DNA from: Candidatus Pelagibacter sp. | GTDB lineage: Bacteria; Pseudomonadota; Alphaproteobacteria; Pelagibacterales; Pelagibacteraceae | Length of the DNA: 6,737 nt | Direction: 5' to 3' | NCBI GenBank assembly: GCA_028225715.1 | Contig: JAOIXS010000033.1 | Coordinates: forward strand, 1-6,737 | Shown here: positions 1 through 5,073 of the stretch, piece after piece | How the letters are laid out: every line of letters starts with the position of its first letter | Position numbering within the stretch: the stretch's first letter is position 1 | The notes under the pieces: model-generated | What the model was told of the DNA's origin: nothing | The model's database searches: none | What the model saw: the letters and a program-made list of their open reading frames with translations, nothing else | Program-made: the position numbers and the translations under genes

Positions 1-31
1 TACTACAAGCCTTTAATTTCTAATAACCTGA
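1..31. other. Short noncoding edge downstream of ftsY
   Basis: These 31 bases follow the ftsY stop codon when read on the minus strand. No hairpin followed by a T-run is visible, so there is no evidence that the dapF-ftsY transcript ends here. The minus strand contains an AAAGG that could be a ribosome-binding site for a further gene, but the following in-frame TTG runs straight into TAG, and any real start would lie outside the window. Confidence 0.5.
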
Positions 32-949
32 TTAATTAATTTGAGTAAATGCTTCAGCAAATTTTTCTGCATTAAAAATTTGTAAATCATCTTCTTTTTC
101 ACCAAGTCCTAGGGCAATTATTGGAAGCTTATATTTTTTAGCAAGGGCTAATAAAATTCCCCCTTTTGCAGTGCCATCTAATTTTGTCATTATCAAACCA
201 GTAAGAGGTATAATTTTGTTAAATTCTTCCACTTGATTGATAACGTTTTGGCCTGATGTTGCGTCAAGCACTAGGATTACATCGTGAGGAGCATTTGGAT
301 CTATTTTTTTAGTCACATGAGCAATTTTTTTATATTCTTCCATTAAATTTTTTTTATTTTGCAATCTCCCTGCTGTATCAATTAAAACATGATTAAAATC
401 ACCCTTTAAAGCATCTTCTATAGCCTTATAAGCAACAGATGCAGGATCAGACCCTTGAGTGGATTTAGTAATTTGTACATCAATCCTATTAGCCCAACTT
501 TCTAATTGCTCTATAGCAGCTGCTCTAAATGTATCGCATGCAGAAAACATGACTTTGTTACCATTAGATTTTAAAATTTTACCAACTTTTCCAATAGTTG
601 TTGTTTTTCCAACTCCATTAACTCCCGATACTAGGACTGCATTGAGTTTTTCTTTCTTATCAAAAAAATTTTCATTTTCCAAAGGTTTCATTAAAGTGAC
701 TATATAATCTCTTAGAATTAAATTTACTTCATCCAAGACATCTTTTTTTGGATCTATTTTTTCTTGACCAATAATTTTCTTAATTTCTTCTGCTGCAACA
801 AGTCCAACATCTGATTGAATTAGATATTCTTCAATTTGATCTAATGTTTTGTCATCTATTTCTTTTTTGACAATTATATCTCTTAAACCAGATGTAAAGG
901 CAGAAGCGCTTTTTTTAAATCCAACTTTAAATTTATCAAAAATTCCCAT
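32..949 (-). CDS. ftsY: Signal recognition particle receptor FtsY
   Basis: FtsY is the membrane-associated GTPase that receives the SRP-ribosome complex and passes it to the Sec translocon. The 305-residue product is an NG-domain protein. An amphipathic N-terminal stretch (MGIFDKFKVGFKKSASAF) fits membrane attachment, and the helical N domain runs to about residue 95. The G domain shows the P-loop GVNGVGKTTT (109-118), DTFRAAA (139-145), DTAGR (191-195), TKLDGTAKGG (255-264) and GLGEKEDDLQIF (281-292). The last three differ from Ffh and identify the receptor. The long acidic A domain of E. coli FtsY is absent, as in many alphaproteobacteria. The ATG shares one base with the dapF stop (TAATG) and has no Shine-Dalgarno sequence, so translation is probably coupled to dapF. 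The protein looks intact, ending FTQIN. Confidence 0.97.
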   Translation of the reverse strand: MGIFDKFKVGFKKSASAFTSGLRDIIVKKEIDDKTLDQIEEYLIQSDVGLVAAEEIKKIIGQEKIDPKKDVLDEVNLILRDYIVTLMKPLENENFFDKKEKLNAVLVSGVNGVGKTTTIGKVGKILKSNGNKVMFSACDTFRAAAIEQLESWANRIDVQITKSTQGSDPASVAYKAIEDALKGDFNHVLIDTAGRLQNKKNLMEEYKKIAHVTKKIDPNAPHDVILVLDATSGQNVINQVEEFNKIIPLTGLIMTKLDGTAKGGILLALAKKYKLPIIALGLGEKEDDLQIFNAEKFAEAFTQIN

Positions 950-1773
950 TATAATTTAATGTCAATATTTTTGATATCAGACACAGGTCCTTTCATGTGA
1001 ATACTATTTCTTTCGTCAATAGAAATTGTTAAATTACCTAATGCAAATTCTATATCTGTAGTTTTTTCTACTAGACTGTTAATATTTGCTGCTGCAGCCG
1101 TTGCACAAGCTGCAGTACCACAAGCCTTAGTAAGCCCAGCTCCCCTTTCCCAAACTTTTACTTTTATTAAACTTCTATTCATAACTTTGGCCAGGGTTAC
1201 ATTACATTTTTCAGGAAATAGTTGATGATTTTCAATTTTTGGACCAATACTTTGTAAGTCAAATGCCTCTATATCGTCTACAAAAAAAATTATGTGTGGA
1301 TTGCCTACATTTATGGCTGTTCCACCAATATGCTTGGTATTATTTCTGTCTACAATTTCAATTTTTAAGTTTTGTGTATCTTGCTGTTCACTTAAAGGAA
1401 TCTCTTGCCAATTAACTTTTGGTAAACCTATTTCAGTCTCAACTAAATTATTTCTTAAAATTTTTGATTTTAGAGAACCTGAAGCTGTTAAGAGTGTTAT
1501 TTCTTTTTTACCACTTTCTTTTGATAGAAGATCTGCCACACACCTAGTTCCATTTCCACAGGCACCAGATGCACTTCCATCTGAATTATAGAATTCTACA
1601 TCTGCATCTATTTCTTTATTTTTATTAATTAAAATGAGCTGATCACATCCAATGAAATTACGATCACATACTTTAATTATTTGATCTTTGTTTAAATTGA
1701 AATTCTGGCTTCTTTGATCAATAATTACAAAATCATTGCCCAAACCATCCATTTTAAAAGCTTTAATATCCAT
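949..1773 (-). CDS. dapF: Diaminopimelate epimerase
   Basis: DapF interconverts LL- and meso-diaminopimelate in the cytoplasm. This is the step before lysine, and it also supplies peptidoglycan cross-links. The 274-residue length is normal for the family. The N-terminus KMDGLGNDFVIID (7-19) is the family signature. The two catalytic cysteines are visible in their motifs: Cys72 in SGACGNGTRC and Cys218 in KACGTAACAT. The substrate-binding motif NVGNPH lies at 155-160 and WERGAG at 208-213. The start at 1773 leaves seven residues before the conserved KMDGLGND, as expected, so no other start is needed. No Shine-Dalgarno sequence precedes it. It is the first gene of a minus-strand unit with ftsY, and a TATAAT lies about 40 bp upstream. 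In several alphaproteobacteria an MtaB-type methylthiotransferase gene lies between dapF and ftsY (from memory); it is absent here. Confidence 0.97.
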   Translation of the reverse strand: MDIKAFKMDGLGNDFVIIDQRSQNFNLNKDQIIKVCDRNFIGCDQLILINKNKEIDADVEFYNSDGSASGACGNGTRCVADLLSKESGKKEITLLTASGSLKSKILRNNLVETEIGLPKVNWQEIPLSEQQDTQNLKIEIVDRNNTKHIGGTAINVGNPHIIFFVDDIEAFDLQSIGPKIENHQLFPEKCNVTLAKVMNRSLIKVKVWERGAGLTKACGTAACATAAAANINSLVEKTTDIEFALGNLTISIDERNSIHMKGPVSDIKNIDIKL

Positions 1774-1795
1774 ATGTAGATATTTAACTTATTTA

Positions 1796-1821
1796 TTGAC
1801 TTTTTGAACCTCTATTATAGG
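1796..1821 (+). promoter_or_regulatory. Weak candidate promoter for ffh operon
   Basis: TTGACT (1796-1801) matches a -35 box at five of six positions. The downstream AT-rich candidates TATTAT (1813-1818) and TATAGG (1816-1821) give spacers of only 11 and 14 bases, shorter than the usual 16-18. A promoter is expected here because ffh is the first plus-strand gene and the sequence from about 1825 looks like a structured leader. The exact elements are uncertain. The -10 candidates overlap the dapF -10 box, so the two divergent promoters may compete. Confidence 0.3.
1814..1819 (-). promoter_or_regulatory. Candidate -10 element for dapF-ftsY
   Basis: Read on the minus strand these bases are TATAAT, a perfect sigma-70 -10 box. 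At a 17-base spacer the -35 position (1837-1842) reads TTTTTG, which is weak. Transcription would start near 1807 and give a dapF leader of about 35 bases. The position suits the only minus-strand gene that could use it. The call rests on consensus matching alone. Confidence 0.5.
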
Positions 1822-1824
1822 TTG

Positions 1825-1932
1825 CTTTTGTTTCCACAAAAACGTTAAATTTGTGGTGTCTTTGGATACAAAGAGATCAACACTAGTCAGCGATATTCGC
1901 CCACTAGTGCGAAACTGCTGTGCGTGATAAAT
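1825..1932 (+). promoter_or_regulatory. Structured 5' leader of ffh mRNA (candidate)
   Basis: Three hairpins sit one after another directly before ffh. Hairpin 1 pairs CCACAAA (1834-1840) with TTTGTGG (1850-1856), a perfect 7-bp stem with a 9-base loop. Hairpin 2 pairs TCTTTG (1859-1864) with CAAAGA (1869-1874), 6 bp around GATA. Hairpin 3 pairs CACTAGT (1881-1887) with ACTAGTG (1903-1909) and continues past a 2x2 internal loop with GCGA/TCGC (1890-1893 and 1897-1900). CAGC (1888-1891) could instead pair with GCTG (1917-1920), giving an alternative or pseudoknotted fold near the start codon. No T-run follows hairpin 3, so it is not an intrinsic terminator, and no Shine-Dalgarno sequence precedes the ATG. 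A cis-regulatory RNA acting on ffh translation is the natural reading. The ligand or regulator is unknown. Confidence 0.55.
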
Positions 1933-3291
1933 ATGTTTGAAAACTTAACAAATAAATTCGAAGAAATTTTTTCTTCTTTAAAAAAAGCAGCTTCACTTGA
2001 TGAAAATCAAGTAGATGAAGGCTTAAAAGGTATTAGACAGGCTTTATTAGAGGCCGATGTGTCTTTAGATGTAACTAAAGATTTTATAGAAAAAGTTAAG
2101 CCAAAGGTTATGGGTCAAGAAATAATTAGATCAACCTCTCCAGGAGATATGGTTGTTAAAATTGTTTATGATGAACTAGTAAGCCTTTTAGGTGAAAGCA
2201 ACACAGATATTAATTTAAATGCAGTTCCACCGGTTCCAATGATGTTAGTTGGTCTTCAAGGTTCTGGTAAAACTACAACAACGGCAAAATTAGCCAAATA
2301 TTTAGAAAAAAATAAAAAGAAAAAGATAATGATGGTCAGTCTTGATGTGTATAGGCCAGCAGCTCAAGAACAACTAAGATCATTAGGAGAGCAAAACGAT
2401 ATTTTAACACTACCTATTATTGAAGGACAGCTACCAGCAGATATTTGTAGAAGAGCAGTTAGCGCTGCAAACCTAAATGGTGCAGAAATTATATTATTTG
2501 ATACAGCAGGTAGAACACAAATAGACCTTCAGATGATGAGTGAAGTTAAACAGATAGAAAGTATAATTAACCCAACAGAAGTATTTTTAGTTGCAGATTC
2601 TTTAACAGGACAAGTTGCTGCAGAAGTTGCAAAAGAATTTAAGAATACTGTAAATTTAACAGGTATTGTTTTAACAAGAGCTGATGGTGACGCAAGAGGT
2701 GGTGCGGCCCTTAGTATGAAATATGTTTCTCAAGTGCCAATTAAGTTTTTAGGGGTAGGAGAAAAAATAGAAAATTTAGAGGTTTTTCACCCAGATAGAA
2801 TAGCCAATAGAATATTAGGTATGGGAGACATTGTTTCTCTTGTTGAAAAAGCTGCAGAAGATCTTGGTGAAGAGAATTTAAAAAAAGCAGAAGAGAATTT
2901 AAAAAAAGGACAATTCTCTATGGAAGACTATTTAACACAGCTTAGACAAATGAAAAAAATGGGAGGCATAGAAGGAATTATGTCGTTTATGCCAGGTGTT
3001 TCTAAAATGAAATCACAAATGGATGCTTCGGGAATTGATGAGAGTGTTATTACTAAAAATGAAGCAGTCATTTTATCTATGACAAAAAAAGAAAGAGGAA
3101 ATCCAAAAATCATTGATGGTTCTAGGAAAAAAAGAATTGCTAATGGCTCTGGAACAGATGCGGCCACTATCAATAAATTGCTTAAGCAATTTAAAATGAT
3201 GTCTGAAATGATGAAGAAGATGTCAAAAGGAAACCTGAAGGGTATGTCTGATAAAGGAATACCTCCAGAGCTACTAAATCAACTTAAATAA
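1933..3291 (+). CDS. ffh: Signal recognition particle protein Ffh
   Basis: Ffh (SRP54) binds 4.5S RNA and signal sequences emerging from the ribosome, then docks on FtsY with paired GTP hydrolysis. From ATG 1933 the protein has 452 residues, normal for Ffh. The N domain spans about 1-95. The G domain has GLQGSGKTTTTAK (107-119), DVYRPAAQEQL (138-148), DTAGR (190-194), TRADGDARGG (248-257) and GVGE (274-277). The methionine-rich M domain starts near 325 and carries the RNA-binding stretch SRKKRIANGSG (397-407). The Arg in G4, where E. coli has Lys, is common in alphaproteobacteria. An in-frame GTG at 1924 would add only three residues. ATG 1933 is preferred because family members begin MFENL. 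A near-perfect 21-bp tandem repeat encodes EENLKK twice at about residues 314-326 without lengthening the region relative to E. coli. The gene heads the plus-strand cluster, 13 bp before rpsP. Confidence 0.97.
   Translation: MFENLTNKFEEIFSSLKKAASLDENQVDEGLKGIRQALLEADVSLDVTKDFIEKVKPKVMGQEIIRSTSPGDMVVKIVYDELVSLLGESNTDINLNAVPPVPMMLVGLQGSGKTTTTAKLAKYLEKNKKKKIMMVSLDVYRPAAQEQLRSLGEQNDILTLPIIEGQLPADICRRAVSAANLNGAEIILFDTAGRTQIDLQMMSEVKQIESIINPTEVFLVADSLTGQVAAEVAKEFKNTVNLTGIVLTRADGDARGGAALSMKYVSQVPIKFLGVGEKIENLEVFHPDRIANRILGMGDIVSLVEKAAEDLGEENLKKAEENLKKGQFSMEDYLTQLRQMKKMGGIEGIMSFMPGVSKMKSQMDASGIDESVITKNEAVILSMTKKERGNPKIIDGSRKKRIANGSGTDAATINKLLKQFKMMSEMMKKMSKGNLKGMSDKGIPPELLNQLK
2869..2910 (+). repeat. 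21-bp tandem repeat inside ffh
   Basis: Two adjacent 21-bp units (2869-2889 and 2890-2910) match at 20 of 21 bases and encode EENLKKA then EENLKKG. They lie in the linker between the G and M domains, where sequence is loosely constrained. A hand alignment with E. coli Ffh from memory shows the region to be about the same length, so the repeat is not a simple added insertion. Confidence 0.75.
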
Positions 3292-3294
3292 AAA

Positions 3295-3300
3295 AAGGAA
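3295..3300 (+). promoter_or_regulatory. Ribosome-binding site of rpsP
   Basis: AAGGAA lies four bases before the rpsP ATG in the 13-bp gap after ffh. It is the only clear Shine-Dalgarno-like sequence found before any gene in the window, which fits the high translation expected of a ribosomal protein. Confidence 0.65.
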
Positions 3301-3304
3301 AAAA

Positions 3305-3856
3305 ATGATAAAAATAAGACTATCAAGAGGTGGAACAAAGAAAAGACCAGTATACAAAGTAGTTATAGCCGACAGTCGTCGTGCAAGAGACGGAAGATTT
3401 ATTGAGAAGGTGGGATTCTTTAATCCTCTTTTACCAAAAGATAAAAAAGAAAGAGTAGGACTAGAAGCAGAAAGAATTAAATATTGGTTAGGTCAAGGAG
3501 CTCAACCAACTACTAGAGTTGCAAGAATTTTAGGTGAAAATGGTATCATAACAATGCCTGCAAACGGTAGTAATCCAAGCAAAGCTATTCCTAAAAAAGA
3601 AAGAAAAAAAGAAGGAGACGAAGCAGTTCCAGCAGCAGCAGAAGCTCCTAAAGCAGAAGCGGCCCCAGCAGCAGAAGCTCCAAAGGAAGAAGCTCCTAAA
3701 GCAGAAGCGGCCCCAGCAGCAGAAGCTCCTAAAGCAGAAGCGGCCCCAGCAGCCGAAGCTCCTAAAGCAGAAGCTCCAAAGGAAGAAGCTCTTAAAGCAG
3801 AAGCTCCAAAGGAAGAAGCTCCTAAAGCAGAAACTCCAAAGGAAGAAGCTAAATAG
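3305..3856 (+). CDS. rpsP: Ribosomal protein S16 with repetitive C-terminal tail
   Basis: S16 is a small-subunit protein that helps 30S assembly. Residues 1 to about 80 are the canonical domain: MIKIRLSRGGTKKRPVYKVV, then the signature DSRRARDGRFIEKVGFFNP (23-41) and the helix RIKYWLGQGAQPTTRVARIL. Typical bacterial S16 ends near residue 80-90, but this protein has 183 residues. A basic linker (about 95-105) leads into a 71-residue tail (113-183) built from EAPKAEAAPAA and EAPKAEAPKE units with 18 Glu and 11 Lys. The tail is low complexity, probably disordered, and its DNA is a minisatellite richer in GC than the surroundings. Extended S16 tails of Ala/Pro/Lys/Glu are known in alphaproteobacteria; the repeat regularity here is more marked than I would expect. 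The reading frame stays open throughout. trmD follows after 8 bp, with no rimM between. Confidence 0.96.
   Translation: MIKIRLSRGGTKKRPVYKVVIADSRRARDGRFIEKVGFFNPLLPKDKKERVGLEAERIKYWLGQGAQPTTRVARILGENGIITMPANGSNPSKAIPKKERKKEGDEAVPAAAEAPKAEAAPAAEAPKEEAPKAEAAPAAEAPKAEAAPAAEAPKAEAPKEEALKAEAPKEEAPKAETPKEEAK
3641..3844 (+). repeat. Coding minisatellite in rpsP tail
   Basis: Two nested repeat families form this array. Three 33-bp units (3641-3673, 3689-3721, 3722-3754) encode EAPKAEAAPAA. The first two are identical and the third differs only in its last base. A 15-bp EAPKE unit (3674-3688) separates the first and second. Then three 30-bp units (3755-3784, 3785-3814, 3815-3844) encode EAPKAEAPKE, each later copy with one change: P to L at 3792 and A to T at 3833. 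All units are multiples of three, so gain or loss of copies keeps the frame. Confidence 0.95.
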
Positions 3857-3864
3857 TTGGATTC

Positions 3865-4551
3865 ATGTGGCAAGCGAAGATATTCACACTCTATCCTGAT
3901 TTTTTTCCTGGCCCTTTAAATAAAGGGCTATATGGAAAAGCTTTAACAAATAAAATTTGGGATTTAAAAGTTGTCAATATAAGGGAGGCCGCTGAGGACA
4001 AACATCAAACAGTAGACGATACCCCTTTTGGAGGTGGATCTGGAATGTTATTGAAAGCTGACATTTTAGCAAAATCTCTTGATCAAAATAAAAAAGAAGG
4101 TGAAAGAATTTTTTATTTATCACCAAAAGGAAAAAAACTTGATCAGAAATTAGCATTAGAATTATCAAAAGAAAAATCTATTAGTTTAATTTGTGGTCAT
4201 TTTGAAGGTGTTGATGAAAGATTATTATCTACAAGGAATATAGAAGAACTTAGCATAGGAGATTTTATTTTATCTGGAGGTGAAACAGCATCATTTGTTG
4301 TTTTAGACAGCATTCTTAGGTTGCTGCCAGGTGTTTTAGGAAATGAAAAATCAAAGACTGATGAGAGTTTTGAAAATGGGCTTTTAGAGTATCCACAGTA
4401 CACAAAACCTCAAATTTGGGAGGAAAAAAGTGTTCCAGAAGTACTACTATCGGGAGATCACAACAAAATTAAAGACTGGCGTTTATCACAATCAGAGGCT
4501 ATAACACGCGTCCGAAGACCAGATTTATGGAAAAAATATAAGAAAAATTAA
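3865..4551 (+). CDS. trmD: tRNA (guanine-N1)-methyltransferase TrmD
   Basis: TrmD transfers a methyl group from S-adenosylmethionine to N1 of G37 in tRNAs, which prevents +1 frameshifting. The 228 residues cover the full trefoil-knot SPOUT enzyme with its C-terminal tRNA-binding domain. Visible motifs are [18 protein letters not shown] at the start, [14 protein letters not shown] (51-64), the cofactor-knot segments YLSPKG (84-89), GHFEGVDER (111-119) and [10 protein letters not shown] (131-140), then RLLPGVLGN (152-160) and [16 protein letters not shown] (167-182). At the place where E. coli has DSF this protein has ESF (Glu167), with Asp166 beside it. Only a weak GGA precedes the ATG, in an 8-bp gap after rpsP, and a strong hairpin occupies codons 15-22. 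Both suggest translation well below that of its ribosomal neighbours. Confidence 0.97.
   Translation: MWQAKIFTLYPDFFPGPLNKGLYGKALTNKIWDLKVVNIREAAEDKHQTVDDTPFGGGSGMLLKADILAKSLDQNKKEGERIFYLSPKGKKLDQKLALELSKEKSISLICGHFEGVDERLLSTRNIEELSIGDFILSGGETASFVVLDSILRLLPGVLGNEKSKTDESFENGLLEYPQYTKPQIWEEKSVPEVLLSGDHNKIKDWRLSQSEAITRVRRPDLWKKYKKN
3909..3930 (+). promoter_or_regulatory. Hairpin in early trmD coding sequence
   Basis: GCCCTTT (3911-3917) pairs perfectly with AAAGGGC (3922-3928) around AAAT, and the stem extends outward by a G-U and a T-A pair. It begins 44 bases after the first base of the trmD start codon, within codons for PGPLNKGLY. It could slow early translation. Its function is inferred. 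Confidence 0.5.
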
Positions 4552-4567
4552 CTTGATAAACACTAAT

Positions 4568-5062
4568 ATGAAAACAATTGAAGAAATAAACCAATATAAC
4601 GTAAAAAAAATATTAACTGCGAAGAAAATCCCAGATTTTTTTCCTGGAGATGTAGTAAAAGTTGGTGTTAGAATTACAGAGGGTAAAAAAGATAGAATTC
4701 AATATTTTGAAGGTGTGTGTATAGCTAGAAAAAATAGAGATATAAATTCTTCATTTACAGTTAGAAAAATTTCATTCGGTGAGGGTGTTGAAAGAACATT
4801 TCCACTTTATGGTACTGTTATAGACACAATTACAGTTATCCGTCATGGTAAAGTTAGAAGAGCAAAATTGTATTACTTAAGAGACAGAACTGGTAAATCA
4901 GCTAGGATTGCAGAAAAAATTAGAAAAAAAATTGGTATAGAAGTTGACGTTAAACCAGAAACGGTAACAGAAGAAACTTTAGCACCAGTGGCTGTAGAAG
5001 CAGAAAAACAAACAGAAGTTCAAGCTGAACCTAAACTAGAAAAATCAGAAGAAAAAAAATAA
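4568..5062 (+). CDS. rplS: Ribosomal protein L19
   Basis: L19 sits on the large subunit near the 30S interface. From ATG 4568 the product has 164 residues. Residues 1 to about 117 are the L19 fold: [20 protein letters not shown] (22-41), then [33 protein letters not shown] (63-81) and the signature [22 protein letters not shown] (93-114). The last 40 or so residues are an acidic low-complexity extension ending EKSEEKK. An upstream in-frame TTG at 4553 would add five residues (MINTN) but has no ribosome-binding site, so the ATG is preferred. It lies 16 bp after trmD. Its tail resembles the S16 tail in being Glu/Lys/Ala rich, but it is not built from regular repeats. Confidence 0.95.
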   Translation: MKTIEEINQYNVKKILTAKKIPDFFPGDVVKVGVRITEGKKDRIQYFEGVCIARKNRDINSSFTVRKISFGEGVERTFPLYGTVIDTITVIRHGKVRRAKLYYLRDRTGKSARIAEKIRKKIGIEVDVKPETVTEETLAPVAVEAEKQTEVQAEPKLEKSEEKK

Positions 5063-5071
5063 TTTTTTTTT
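5051..5071 (+). terminator. Possible weak A/T-dyad terminator after rplS
   Basis: A run of eight A bases (5052-5059), the rplS stop codon and a run of nine T bases (5063-5071) form a dyad that could fold as an A-U hairpin ending in a U-tract. It contains no GC pairs, so it would be weak, and it could equally cause polymerase slippage. If it works, it would reduce leuCD transcription relative to the ribosomal genes. Confidence 0.25.
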
Positions 5072-5073
5072 CA

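Noticed and set aside
1881..1909. Hairpin 3 as an intrinsic transcription terminator.
   Set aside because: No T-run follows on the plus strand, and none follows the minus-strand reading either.
1922..1932. GCGTGATAAAT just before the ffh ATG resembles the 3' core of a SAM-II riboswitch as I remember it.
   Set aside because: The rest of that aptamer is not seen: the downstream purine-rich segment is replaced by ffh coding sequence, and the upstream pairing partner is lacking. A short chance match in AT-rich DNA is more likely.
1825..1932. 4.5S SRP RNA gene beside ffh.
   Set aside because: The conserved GGAAG/AGCAG internal loops and GNRA tetraloop of the SRP RNA core are absent, and the hairpins do not form one long rod.
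1924..1932. Upstream GTG start for ffh, adding Met-Ile-Asn.
   Set aside because: Ffh proteins typically begin MFENL, and the ATG at 1933 matches this. No ribosome-binding site favours the GTG.
3590..3856. rpsP tail as a frameshifted or fused foreign gene.
   Set aside because: The frame is continuous from the S16 core, all repeat units are multiples of three, and Ala/Pro/Lys/Glu tails on S16 are known in alphaproteobacteria.
3502..3873. Long minus-strand open frame opposite the rpsP tail, rich in Ser/Gly/Ala.
   Set aside because: It is the complement of the in-frame repeat array, so the absence of stops follows from the repeat. It has no start context or recognisable domain.
4553..4567. Upstream TTG start for rplS.
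   Set aside because: It adds five residues outside the L19 family and has no ribosome-binding site. ATG 4568 gives the normal N-terminus.
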